From contig NZ_VJMG01000017.1 of the NCBI RefSeq assembly GCF_007004135.1, forward strand, positions 16,849 to 80,848: a DNA stretch of 64,000 nt, given 5' to 3'. A model generated the notes under the pieces. It was not told the DNA's origin and made no database searches. It saw nothing but the letters and a program-made list of their open reading frames with translations. The stretch is from Affinirhizobium straminoryzae. Its GTDB lineage: Bacteria > Pseudomonadota > Alphaproteobacteria > Rhizobiales > Rhizobiaceae. Shown here one piece after another: positions 34,211 through 42,943 of the stretch. The position numbers and the translations under genes are program-made. The stretch's first letter is position 1. Each line of letters begins with the position of its first letter.

Positions 34211-36724
34211 ATGAAGACACAGGCACGGGCGGTGGTGATCGGTGGCGGGGTGGTCGGTGTTTCGACCCTCTATCACCTGGCGAAGAAGGGCTGGAGCGAC
34301 GTCGTCCTCATCGAGCGCAAGGAACTGACTTCCGGTTCCACCTGGCATGCAGCCGGCCTTTTGCCGCTGTTCAACCTGTCCTACTCGGTTGGTCAGCTGC
34401 ATAAATATTCTGTCCGCTTCTACGAGGAGCTGCAGGAAGAAACCGGCATGAATGTCGGCTTCTCCAAGGTCTCCAACATCCGTCTCGCCCGCACCAAAGA
34501 CCGCTGGGACGAATACATGTACTATGCCGGCATCGCAGAGACGATCGGCGTGAAGGTGAATGTCCTGACGCCGGATCAGGTCAAGGAAATCTGGCCGCTC
34601 TGCGAAACGGACGGCCTGCTCGGCGCCATCCAGCATCCGGACGACGGCTATATCCAGCCGGCCGACCTCACTCAGGCGCTGGCCAAGGGCGCGCGCGACC
34701 GTGGCGCTACCATTTACCGCAACACCACGGTGACCGGCATCGAGCAGCTGGCCGATGGCCAGTGGAAGGTGACGACCGACAAGGGCGAGATTGTCGCCGA
34801 GCACATCATTTCCTGCACCGGTTCCTTTGCCCGCAAGACCGGCGAGATGGTCGGCCTCAACATCCCGGTCATTCCGGTCGAGCACCAGTATATCGTCACC
34901 GAGCCGCATCCGGCGATCCAGGAACGCCGCAGACAGGGTCTGCCTGAAATGGGCGTGCTGCGCGAATCGGATTCGGCCTGGTACATGCGCGAGGAAGCCG
35001 GCGGCCTCATTCTGGGTCCCTATGAAGTCGGTGCGCCGGTCTGTTATGTCGATGGTCCGTCCGACGAGAGCGAGTACGAACTGTTCCAGGAGGATCTCGA
35101 CCGTCTGATGCCGCATATCGAGACGGCAATTGCCCGCGTGCCGGCCTTCGGCGAAGTCGGCATCAAGAAGGTCTATAACGGCGCGATCGCCTATACGCCG
35201 GATGGCAATCCGATCGTCGGTCCGGCGCCGGGCCTGAAAAACTTCTGGCTGAACGAAGGTCATTCCTTCGGCATCACCGCCGCCGGCGGTGCCGGATGGC
35301 AGCTGGCAGAATGGATCGTCGACGGCGAGCCGACCGTCGATCTGATGGGCGTCGATCCGCGCCGCTTCGGTCCTTATGCGACGGAAGGCTATCTCATCGC
35401 CAAGAACGAGGAGGCCTATGCCAATGTCTTCACCATGCATTATCCCGACGAGGAGCGTGCTGCCGCCCGTCCGCTGAAGACCACGCCGATCTATGACCGC
35501 CTCAAGAAACTCGGTGGCGTCTTCGGCTCGCTCTATGGCTGGGAGCGTGCCAACTGGTATGCGCCGGAAGGCTATGAACTGCCGGAAACGGAAAAGGGTG
35601 TTGGCGCCGACGTCATCACCAATCACAATTACGCCGCCCCTCTCGAAGACGGCCGTTACGTCGAGAAGTGGTCGTTCCGCCGTTCCAACTATTTCGAGCA
35701 TGTCGGCAACGAGGTGAAGAACGTTCACGAGAATGTCGGCGTTCTCGACATGTCGCCCTTTGCCAAGATGGAAGTGACCGGCCCCGGTGCGCGCGACTGG
35801 CTGGACAGCATTTTTGCCAATGTGATCCCGAAGAAGCGCGGCCGCATCGCGCTCTGCCATGTGCCGACGCCGGCCGGCGGCGTGAAGGCGGAATTCACCG
35901 TCTACGAATGGGCGCCGGGCCGCTTCTATCTCGTCTCGGCCGGCGGTCTGGAAGCCCATGACCATGACCTGCTCTGGCGCCTTGCCCCGAAGGACGGGTC
36001 GGTCACCCTGCAGCCGATCACCCAGAAATACGGCGTGCTGGTTCTTGCCGGCCCGAAGTCGCGCGCGGTGCTGAAGAAGCTCACCCGCACCAGCCTCGAG
36101 AACAAGGATTTCCCGTGGCTGACGGGCAAGCCGATCTCCGTCGGTGTCGCGAGCGCCCATGCGCTGCGCGTCAACTTCATCGGCGAACTCGGCTGGGAAC
36201 TGCATCACCCGATTGAAATGCAGGCCTACATCTTCGATCGGCTGATGGAAGCCGGCGCCGAATTCGGCATCAAGCCCTTCGGTATCCGCGCCATGGTGTC
36301 GATGGCCGTGGAGAAGTCCTATCGCAACATGGGCCGCGAGCTTTCCATCGAATACAACGCTTTCGAATCCGGTCTCGACCGCTTCATCCGCCCGGAAAAG
36401 AACTTCATTGGCCGTGACGCGATGCTGGCCGCCCGTGACAAGGGCCTGCGCTGGAACTTCGTGACGCTGACGCTGGAGGGCAATACGGATGTGGATGCGC
36501 GCGGCTCCGAGGCGATCTATGACGAGACGGGCGCACTTGCCGGCCGCGTCACGAGCGGTGGCTACGGCTGGCGCATCGGCAAGTCGGTGGCGCTGGCCAT
36601 GGTCAAGCCTGCCTATGCGGTGGATGGAACGCGGCTGAAGGTGCGCATCCTCGGTTCGCTCTACGACGCGACGGTGGTTCCGGAAAGCCCATTCGACCCG
36701 GACAATGCCGCCATTCGCGCCTGA
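34211..36724 (+). CDS. Dimethylglycine/sarcosine dehydrogenase-like flavoprotein, 837 aa
   Basis: The N-terminal FAD-binding oxidase domain starts with VVIGGGVVGVSTLYHLAKKG. A central FAO_M-like part follows, and the C-terminal 450 residues are an aminomethyltransferase (GcvT) domain (e.g. GELGWELHHPIEMQ) that hands the one-carbon unit to tetrahydrofolate. This layout and length fit dimethylglycine or sarcosine dehydrogenases. SGSTWHAAGLL near the start marks the flavin site of that family. The betaine genes downstream favour dimethylglycine as substrate; sarcosine or a related N-methyl compound is the alternative. Followed by a strong terminator. Confidence 0.85.
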   Translation: MKTQARAVVIGGGVVGVSTLYHLAKKGWSDVVLIERKELTSGSTWHAAGLLPLFNLSYSVGQLHKYSVRFYEELQEETGMNVGFSKVSNIRLARTKDRWDEYMYYAGIAETIGVKVNVLTPDQVKEIWPLCETDGLLGAIQHPDDGYIQPADLTQALAKGARDRGATIYRNTTVTGIEQLADGQWKVTTDKGEIVAEHIISCTGSFARKTGEMVGLNIPVIPVEHQYIVTEPHPAIQERRRQGLPEMGVLRESDSAWYMREEAGGLILGPYEVGAPVCYVDGPSDESEYELFQEDLDRLMPHIETAIARVPAFGEVGIKKVYNGAIAYTPDGNPIVGPAPGLKNFWLNEGHSFGITAAGGAGWQLAEWIVDGEPTVDLMGVDPRRFGPYATEGYLIAKNEEAYANVFTMHYPDEERAAARPLKTTPIYDRLKKLGGVFGSLYGWERANWYAPEGYELPETEKGVGADVITNHNYAAPLEDGRYVEKWSFRRSNYFEHVGNEVKNVHENVGVLDMSPFAKMEVTGPGARDWLDSIFANVIPKKRGRIALCHVPTPAGGVKAEFTVYEWAPGRFYLVSAGGLEAHDHDLLWRLAPKDGSVTLQPITQKYGVLVLAGPKSRAVLKKLTRTSLENKDFPWLTGKPISVGVASAHALRVNFIGELGWELHHPIEMQAYIFDRLMEAGAEFGIKPFGIRAMVSMAVEKSYRNMGRELSIEYNAFESGLDRFIRPEKNFIGRDAMLAARDKGLRWNFVTLTLEGNTDVDARGSEAIYDETGALAGRVTSGGYGWRIGKSVALAMVKPAYAVDGTRLKVRILGSLYDATVVPESPFDPDNAAIRA

Positions 36725-36770
36725 GGCGAAATTTCGCAACAGCTTAAAAGAGTTGATTGACCATGATTGC

Positions 36771-36797
36771 AAGGCGGCCTTCCGGGGCCGCCTTTTT
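36771..36797 (+). terminator. Terminator after the DMGDH-like gene
   Basis: Arms AAGGCGGCC/GGCCGCCTT with a short loop, followed by TTTCG, 47 bases after the stop codon. Confidence 0.75.
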
Positions 36798-36891
36798 CGC
36801 TTGATTTCACCCGTTCCGCTTGTCGCGCTTAAGGGTTCGGCAAGCGCCGATGCCTATTGTCAAGTCATCGCGAATATAAAGAAGGCGGGCC

Positions 36892-37728
36892 ATGACATAC
36901 TTGGGTTTATCGGGAATGCATTACTCGGGCGAACAGTTTCCGGATGCCCGCATCATCGTGGCAGAGGATTCCAACGTCTTCACCTCGATGATCCGTCAGC
37001 GGCTCAAGGAAATCTTCGGCATCGAGGTCGAGATCTGCCGGACCTATGAAGACCTGATGATGGCCAATGAACTGTCGGAAGAGCCGGTGACCCTGGCGAT
37101 TTCCAACATCAACCTTCCCGGTGCCGAAAATGGCGAGGCCCTCGAATACCTGCTTGATCTGAACATCCCGACGATCGTTTTCACCGGCACCTTCCAGGAG
37201 CAGACCCGCGAAAAGCTGCTGGCCAAGGACATCGTCGACTACATTCTGAAGGACAGCATCTTCGCGGTGGAAATGCTGGTCGAATCGGTCTGCCGCTTCC
37301 TCACCAACCATCGCCACCATGTGCTGATCGTCGATGACAGCCCGACGGCGCGTGCGCTGCTCTCCACCCGCCTGAAGCGCTACAATTTCCGCGTCAGTGT
37401 CGCCGAAAGCGGTGCCAAGGCCATCGATCTTCTCAAGAAGAATGCCGATATCGGCCTTGTCGTGACCGATTACAACATGCCCGATATCGACGGATTCGAG
37501 CTGACGCGGCGAATCCGCTCGGTGCGCGGCTCGCATGAGCTGCGCGTGATCGGGGTATCCTCCTCCACAGACCGGCTTCTGTCGGCACGCTTCCTGAAGG
37601 CCGGCGGCAATGATTTCATGCTGCGCCCCTTCATCGACGAGGAATTCTACTGCCGCGTCAACCAGAACCTCGACACCCTGGTGCAGATCAAGTCCATGCA
37701 GGCCCAGCGTAACGCACGCGTCGCGTGA
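36892..37728 (+). CDS. Response regulator with two receiver domains, 278 aa
   Basis: Residues 18-135 and 143-265 are two REC domains in tandem and there is no output domain. The second keeps its acidic pocket (Asp148, Asp149) and phospho-acceptor Asp193 (VTDYNMPD), with Arg in place of the usual Lys (MLRPF). The first has Asn72 where the acceptor Asp belongs (ISNINLPG), although Glu25/Asp26, Thr98 and Lys120 remain. A single-protein scaffold or phosphate sink is plausible. No kinase gene is adjacent. Confidence 0.85.
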   Translation: MTYLGLSGMHYSGEQFPDARIIVAEDSNVFTSMIRQRLKEIFGIEVEICRTYEDLMMANELSEEPVTLAISNINLPGAENGEALEYLLDLNIPTIVFTGTFQEQTREKLLAKDIVDYILKDSIFAVEMLVESVCRFLTNHRHHVLIVDDSPTARALLSTRLKRYNFRVSVAESGAKAIDLLKKNADIGLVVTDYNMPDIDGFELTRRIRSVRGSHELRVIGVSSSTDRLLSARFLKAGGNDFMLRPFIDEEFYCRVNQNLDTLVQIKSMQAQRNARVA

Positions 37729-37778
37729 GGCGAGGGGCAGGCCAAGCCAAGCTGCGAGACAAAACGTTTCTCCCCGCG

Positions 37779-37812
37779 ATCCGCCGCGTGCTGCAAGGCT
37801 GCGGCGGATTTG
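37779..37812. terminator. Hairpin between convergent response regulator and GlxA genes
   Basis: Arms ATCCGCCGC/GCGGCGGAT with a 13-base loop and TTT after it in the rightward direction. Confidence 0.5.
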
Positions 37813-37831
37813 CGTTGACGGGGGCTTGCCG

Positions 37832-38851
37832 TCAGACCACGACGCCGGTGCGTGACGTGTTCAGCGTCAGCTTGCGCTCGGCGCGTTCCTGTTGCGGCGA
37901 GCGGTTATAGACCTCGCGATAGCACTTGGAGAAGTGCGAGGCCGAGACGAAGCCGCAGGCGACCGCCACCTCCACCACCGGCATCGAGGATTGCACCAGC
38001 AGATGGCGGGCGCGGTCCAGCCGGATTTCCAGATAGTAGCGGGCCGGCGAGCGGCCCATTTCCTGGCGGAACAGGCGCTCGATCTGGCGGCGCGACAGGC
38101 CGACATCATCGGCGATCTCGATCAGCGACATGGGTTCGGCAAGGTTGCTTTCCATCAGTTCGATGATCTGCAGCACCTTGCCGTTCTGCACGCCGAGGCG
38201 CGCCCTGAGCGGCAGCCGCTGGCGGTCATGCGGGTTGCGCACGCGGTCTGTCAGTTGTTGCTCGCAGACGCGGTTCACCAGTGTCTCGCCGAAATCCTGG
38301 CCGATCAGGTTCAGCATCATGTCGAGCGAGGCGGTGCCGCCGGCGCAGGTGTAGAGGTTGCTGTCCACCTCGTAGAGATCGGCATAGACCTCCGCCTGCG
38401 GAAAGGCTTCGGAAAAGCCCGGCAGGTTTTCCCAATGGATCGCGCAGCGCTTGCCGTTCAGGAGTCCTGCCTGGGCCAGCACATGCGCGCCCGTACAGAG
38501 GCTGCCGACGGCCACACCGCGATTATAGGTCTCGCGCAGAAAGGCGTTCACCGACTTGTTGTTGAATTCTTCCACGTAGATGCCGGAACAGATCAGCACC
38601 ATGTTGGGCCGGTGTTCGCCGCCGAGATGTCGGCGTTCATCGGCAAGCGAGGTGTTGACGTCAATGGCGATGCCGCTCGACGAATAGACCTTCTGTCCGT
38701 CGACAGAGGCAATGCGCCAGTCGTAGGCAGGATAGCCGAGCATGCGATTGGCGATGCGGAGCGTTTCCACGGCGGCGGAAAAGGGAAGCATGGTAAAGTG
38801 CGGAATGAGAAAGAAGACGAGCGTTCGTTTTTTCGGTTGGGGCTTGTTCAT
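37832..38851 (-). CDS. GlxA/GbdR-type AraC-family regulator, 339 aa
   Basis: Residues 10-190 are a class I amidotransferase-like (DJ-1/PfpI) sensor domain, with GSLCTGAHVLAQAGLLNGK. Residues about 220-325 form an AraC HTH pair (MSLIEIADDVGLSRRQIERL, then MPVVEVAVACGFVSASHFSK). Regulators of this build include GbdR, which activates betaine and dimethylglycine catabolism in Pseudomonas. Together with the nearby dehydrogenase and betaine genes, a GbdR-like role is likely but not proven. ATG 38851 is the best start. Confidence 0.8.
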   Translation of the reverse strand: MNKPQPKKRTLVFFLIPHFTMLPFSAAVETLRIANRMLGYPAYDWRIASVDGQKVYSSSGIAIDVNTSLADERRHLGGEHRPNMVLICSGIYVEEFNNKSVNAFLRETYNRGVAVGSLCTGAHVLAQAGLLNGKRCAIHWENLPGFSEAFPQAEVYADLYEVDSNLYTCAGGTASLDMMLNLIGQDFGETLVNRVCEQQLTDRVRNPHDRQRLPLRARLGVQNGKVLQIIELMESNLAEPMSLIEIADDVGLSRRQIERLFRQEMGRSPARYYLEIRLDRARHLLVQSSMPVVEVAVACGFVSASHFSKCYREVYNRSPQQERAERKLTLNTSRTGVVV

Positions 38852-38915
38852 CGCGAGGGCTCCGTGGCGGCCTGCTATTCCTCGCGTGAAAATATAGCCT
38901 CTTAATGTTCGATAT

Positions 38916-38943
38916 GCGACATCGAGATCGGTATTCACGTCGC
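38916..38943. promoter_or_regulatory. Inverted GCGAC...GTCGC upstream of the AraC regulator gene
   Basis: GCGAC (38916-38920) and GTCGC (38939-38943) face each other about 65-90 bases upstream of the regulator start. It is the same pentamer seen before the dehydrogenase and between mtgB and mtgC, so it might be an autoregulatory site. The rest of the 268-base gap to 39119 shows no gene. Confidence 0.3.
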
Positions 38944-39119
38944 GGATACAAAAGTTCTCGCGGCTGATCTTGCATTTTTGTGACTGCCTAAAAGCTTTGC
39001 CTGGAGAAAGTTCAATTGGCTAAAGTTTGGGCCAGGTTGTATCAGTAACGAATAAAATAGAAATCCCGCATCCATGGCTGTCACGGATGCGGGAAAAGGC
39101 CATGTCGCAATCGGGCATG

Positions 39120-39377
39120 TCAGTTGCGCTCCGGCTTCTGCATGTCGCTGGCCGGCCAGCCGAGGTCCTTGCGCAGGTCGAAGGGCAGGGCTTCCAGCAT
39201 CCGTTCCGTCTGACGCCGTCGGTAGGCGCGCTGCTGGCTGCTGATCCAGTGGCCGAGTGCCGAAAGGCTGGTGGAAAGCCATGTCTGAACCGGACCTCTC
39301 GCCTGCCGGCCGGAGATCTCGGTAGCGAACCAGCGGCTGGTCCGCCGGACCGGCCGGTGATCGATGATGATCGTCAT
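39120..39377 (-). CDS. DUF1127-like Arg-rich small protein, 85 aa
   Basis: The C-terminal part (YRRRQTERMLEALPFDLRKD followed by LGWPAS) resembles the DUF1127/YjiS motif (Arg-rich helix, then a conserved D-hG). Such proteins in rhizobia act in RNA turnover and metabolic control. It is divergent from the LysR gene across 213 bases and is a probable target of that regulator. Confidence 0.6.
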   Translation of the reverse strand: MTIIIDHRPVRRTSRWFATEISGRQARGPVQTWLSTSLSALGHWISSQQRAYRRRQTERMLEALPFDLRKDLGWPASDMQKPERN

Positions 39378-39590
39378 GTCTCGTATCCTTCTTTGTTGCT
39401 CACACCCGGGAAAGGCCCGGGCGGATCAGTCATGCGCGCATCCAATCCTTCAATCAATCGAATGGATTTTATATGTGCCATGACATTTTGTGGTGTTCCT
39501 TGATCCACGCTGGCAGGATGCAGGGTGATTGACGATCAATCAAACGAAATGATATGGTGCTTATGTTCAGCTAATTTGAAAGATGAGCCG
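39378..39590. promoter_or_regulatory. Divergent promoter region, DUF1127-like/LysR
   Basis: An AT-richer 213-base spacer between the two genes, including GATTGACGATCAATC (39527-39541, a 15-base palindrome centred on one base). LysR-type regulators typically act from such sites; the palindrome is a candidate. Ribosome site AAGATGAG lies close to ATG 39591. Confidence 0.45.
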
Positions 39591-40487
39591 ATGAACCTGC
39601 CCTTCCGCCCGTCCCTGCCGCTGCTCGACAACGACGTGCTGCGCACCTTCGTCGCGATCGCCGATACCGGCAATTTCTCCACCGCCGCGGAAGCCGTGCT
39701 GCGGACGCCGTCCGCTGTCTCCATGCAGATCAAGAAACTGGAGGAGCAACTCAGAGTGACGCTGTTTCTGCGCGACGCGCGATCGGTGACGTTGACACCG
39801 CATGGCGAGATGCTCCTCTCCTATGCGCGACGCATGATCGCGCTGTCGAACGAGGCGGTGTCGCGCTTCCTGATGCCGGAACTCTCCGGCATCGTGCGCC
39901 TTGGTGCGGCGGACGACATTGCCGAACGCCTGCTGCCGAGCATCCTCAAGGATTTTGCCGGAAAGTTTCCGGGCATCATGGTGGATGTGACGGTGGACAT
40001 GAGCATGCGCCTTCGCCGGCGCATCGATGAGCAGCGGCTGGATCTGGCGCTGATCAACTATTCGCAGCGTCCGCATGCGGCGGTCGGCGAACTCGTGTAC
40101 AAGGACAAGCTGGTCTGGGCCGGTGCCCGTTGCGGCACGGCGCATCTGCGCGATCCGCTGCCGATTTCGATCTGGGAAGATGGCTGCATCTGGCGGCAGG
40201 TGGCGGTGGCCGGGCTCGAAACCATGAAGCGGCCCTATCGCATCGCCTATCTCAGTGCCAACACCATGGCGCAGCGCGCGGCTGTCGTATCCGATCTCGC
40301 GATCGCACCGTTCCCGCGTTCCTACATCACCGATGACATGGCGATCCTCGGGGTCAAGGAAGGTCTGCCTGACCTGATGAGTTTCGATGTGCGGCTGCTG
40401 TCGTCCGGTGACCTCTCGGTGCCGGCCAAGGCGGTGGCGCAAAGCATCCGCGAGGCCTATAGCGAGATGGAGCGGGAGGCAGCCTAA
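39591..40487 (+). CDS. LysR-family regulator, 298 aa
   Basis: Residues 18-78 are the winged HTH (LLDNDVLRTFVAIADTGNFS, then TPSAVSMQIKKLEEQLRVTL), followed by a LysR substrate-binding domain. ATG 39591 (MNLPFRPS) is favoured over an upstream in-frame start at 39525. Effector unknown. The adjacent divergent gene is DUF1127-like, a layout also known for rhizobial LysR regulators that control such small proteins. Confidence 0.85.
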   Translation: MNLPFRPSLPLLDNDVLRTFVAIADTGNFSTAAEAVLRTPSAVSMQIKKLEEQLRVTLFLRDARSVTLTPHGEMLLSYARRMIALSNEAVSRFLMPELSGIVRLGAADDIAERLLPSILKDFAGKFPGIMVDVTVDMSMRLRRRIDEQRLDLALINYSQRPHAAVGELVYKDKLVWAGARCGTAHLRDPLPISIWEDGCIWRQVAVAGLETMKRPYRIAYLSANTMAQRAAVVSDLAIAPFPRSYITDDMAILGVKEGLPDLMSFDVRLLSSGDLSVPAKAVAQSIREAYSEMEREAA

Positions 40488-40513
40488 CGCGTCTTCGGCA
40501 TCCGCACGGGTGC

Positions 40514-42541
40514 TTAATCGCGGCTGCGGCGGCGCCTGCGGCCGCAAGCCTCGCCTTCGCCGCTCTCGGCCTTGCGCTCCGGCAGGCGGACAACTTTTGA
40601 CAGATGCGGGAAGGCGTCCACCTTGTTGGGCAGCGCCATGGCATCCACGAAATGCTGCTGGAAGCTCGGCTCCAGCGCGGTTTCGATCTTTTCGATGCGT
40701 CCGACCAATGCCTCGATCTCGCGGCGGTGATCGCGGTTGAGCAGGCACATGCGCGCGCCAGTTCCCGCCGCATTGCCGACAGCCTTGACCCGCCCCAGAT
40801 CGCAATCCGGAATGAGGCCGAGAACCATGGCATAGGTGGGATCGATGAAGGTTCCGAACGCGCCGGCGAGACCGATCCGGTCGACCGTCGCCACACCCTG
40901 GCGGTCCATCAGCAGCTTCACGCCGGCATAGAGCGCTGCCTTGGCAAGCTGGATGGCGCGGATATCGTTCTGCGTCACCGTGATGCGCGGCTCGCCGTCA
41001 GAGAGCAGATAGGAAAAGGTGCGCCCGTTCGCCACGATGCGCGGGCTTCTCCCGGCAAGCGTACCGTCGATCACGCCGTCCTCGGAGAGAATGCCGGCGA
41101 GGTAAAGTTCCGCCACCACCTCGATGATGCCGGAGCCGCAGATGCCGGTCACCTTGATCGTCTCGGCGGCCTCGGCAAAGCCCGGCTCGTCTGACCAGGG
41201 CTCGATACCGATCACGCGAAAGCGCGGTTCGAGCGTGACGGGATCGATGCGCACCCGCTCGATGGCACCGGGGGCTGCGCGCTGGCCGCCGGAGATTTCC
41301 GCCCCCTCGAAGGCGGGGCCTGTGGGAGAGGAAGCCGCGACGATGCGGCCGGAATGGCCGAGCACGATTTCTGCATTGGTGCCGATATCGACCAGCAGCA
41401 TCATGTCGTCCTGCCGGTGTGGTCCCTCGGCCAGCGTCGCCGCGGCCGCATCCGCGCCCACATGGCCGGCAATGCAGGGCAGGAGATAGCTGCGGGTGCC
41501 GTCGTTCATCGCAAGCCCGAGGTCGCTGGCGCGCGCCTGAACCGCGCGCGAGACGGCGAGCGCAAACGGCGCCCCGCCTAGTTCGGTCGGATCGATGCCG
41601 AGGAACAGATGGTGCATGATCGGATTGCCGACGAAGACGCTGTCCAGAATATCGCTGCGGGCAATGCCGCCGTCCGCGGAGACGCGGTCGATCAGCCCGT
41701 TCAGCGCCTCGCGCACGGCATTCGTCATCGCGGCGCGGCCGTCCGGATTCATCATCACGTAGGAGACGCGGCTCATCAGGTCTTCGCCGAAGCGGATCTG
41801 CGGGTTCGGTGTACCGGCGGACGCAATCGTGCGGCCGGAAAGCAGCGAGGACAGGTGCATGGCAATCGTCGTCGAGCCGATGTCGCAGGCAATGCCATAG
41901 GCCTCGTTCTTCAGGCCGGGATAGAGCGCGATGAGGTGAGCGCGGTCCGCAGACGGATCCTGATGAATGGCGGCCGTTACCTTCCAGCCGCCCTTGCGCA
42001 GGATGGATTGCACCTGTGAAAGCAGGTGGGTGTCCACCGCGAGATCGTCAAAATGCCAGTCGCGGGCGAGCGACGCCTTCAGCCGGTCGAGATCGCCGAG
42101 CGGCTTTTCCATGTCCGGCTCGTCCACCTCGACATAGCACATGCGGATGGCGGGGTTGCGCTGAATGATGCGGTCGTCGGCGCTCTTGCGCACCAGTTGC
42201 GCGTTCACCACCGTATCCTGCGGCACATCGATCACGAGATCGCCGAGAATGGTGGCGGAGCAGGAGAGGCGGCGTCCCGCCGGCAGGCCGCGCACCTCGT
42301 CATAACGCGCCTCGCGGGCACCGGGCGGGGACAGATGGTCGAGCGAGGAGGTGATCTGGTGCTTGGCGAACTGGCCTTCCTGCACGGAAATCTGGCAACG
42401 TCCGCAGGTGGCGCGTCCGCCGCACACGCTTTCCACATAGACGCCAAGCTGGCGCGCTGCCTCCAGCACAGGCGTGCCCACGGCGAAGCGGCCCCGCTTG
42501 CCGGAGGGCATGAAGAGCACGAGCGGATCGGTGTCGGCCAT
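40514..42541 (-). CDS. RACo-like reductive activator of corrinoid proteins (ASKHA, DUF4445), 675 aa
   Basis: The N-terminal 100 residues are a [2Fe-2S] ferredoxin domain with Cys40, Cys46, Cys49 (VCGGRATCGRC) and Cys94 (RRLSCSATI). Residues about 210-600 are an ASKHA ATPase (ACDIGSTTIAMHL, LLVDIGTNAEIVLG, GLAGAFGTFIDP). This is the layout of RACo/RamA-type proteins that use ATP to reduce inactive Co(II) corrinoid to Co(I). It is last in the leftward methyltransferase operon. The C-terminus ends in an Arg cluster (CGRRRRRSRD). Confidence 0.85.
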   Translation of the reverse strand: MADTDPLVLFMPSGKRGRFAVGTPVLEAARQLGVYVESVCGGRATCGRCQISVQEGQFAKHQITSSLDHLSPPGAREARYDEVRGLPAGRRLSCSATILGDLVIDVPQDTVVNAQLVRKSADDRIIQRNPAIRMCYVEVDEPDMEKPLGDLDRLKASLARDWHFDDLAVDTHLLSQVQSILRKGGWKVTAAIHQDPSADRAHLIALYPGLKNEAYGIACDIGSTTIAMHLSSLLSGRTIASAGTPNPQIRFGEDLMSRVSYVMMNPDGRAAMTNAVREALNGLIDRVSADGGIARSDILDSVFVGNPIMHHLFLGIDPTELGGAPFALAVSRAVQARASDLGLAMNDGTRSYLLPCIAGHVGADAAAATLAEGPHRQDDMMLLVDIGTNAEIVLGHSGRIVAASSPTGPAFEGAEISGGQRAAPGAIERVRIDPVTLEPRFRVIGIEPWSDEPGFAEAAETIKVTGICGSGIIEVVAELYLAGILSEDGVIDGTLAGRSPRIVANGRTFSYLLSDGEPRITVTQNDIRAIQLAKAALYAGVKLLMDRQGVATVDRIGLAGAFGTFIDPTYAMVLGLIPDCDLGRVKAVGNAAGTGARMCLLNRDHRREIEALVGRIEKIETALEPSFQQHFVDAMALPNKVDAFPHLSKVVRLPERKAESGEGEACGRRRRRSRD

Positions 42542-42673
42542 GTCTGTCGCTCGCCTTGTTCTTCGGCGCCGCGGGCGCCATCCGTTTCGTCTCGTCCGGG
42601 AGGCCGCTCGCGGCTTCCCCTGTCAGGGAACCCCGCACCGGCCAGAACGCCGTCGATGCGGGGCGCATGGGTT

Positions 42674-42787
42674 TTACAGGAACTTTACAAATCCGACGGC
42701 CGTCAGCGCCGTCAGGGACGCGACAACAAAGCCGAAGCGAAAGAACATGCGGCGGCGGTGCTCCGCCCCGGTCCAGTCATACTGCAT
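42674..42787 (-). CDS. Small membrane protein in the corrinoid operon, 37 aa
   Basis: ATG 42787 begins MQYDWTGAEHRRRMFF and continues in one transmembrane helix (GFVVASLTALTAVGFVKF) to TAA 42674. It lies between the methyltransferase and the RACo-like genes, on the operon strand. A basic N-terminal segment before the helix suggests that the N-terminus is cytoplasmic. It is too short for most gene finders. Function unknown; a membrane anchor for the operon's enzymes is one idea. Confidence 0.55.
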   Translation of the reverse strand: MQYDWTGAEHRRRMFFRFGFVVASLTALTAVGFVKFL

Positions 42788-42943
42788 GATGCGGCCTTTC
42801 TGTCGCCGTGGCCCGGCTCCTCATGAACGGGCGGGGGACGAAGGCAGATTGGCATTCCACCTGTCGCAATCCTGTCACGGTCGGCCTGCGCGAGGCTGGC
42901 CACGACGATGCAGCAGGCGTGACGGGCGGCAACCGCAAGAGCG

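Noticed and set aside
34067..36772. 901-codon minus-strand frame opposite the dehydrogenase gene
   Set aside because: Antisense shadow with His/Arg/Gly-rich composition; the plus-strand gene has clear FAD and GcvT domains.
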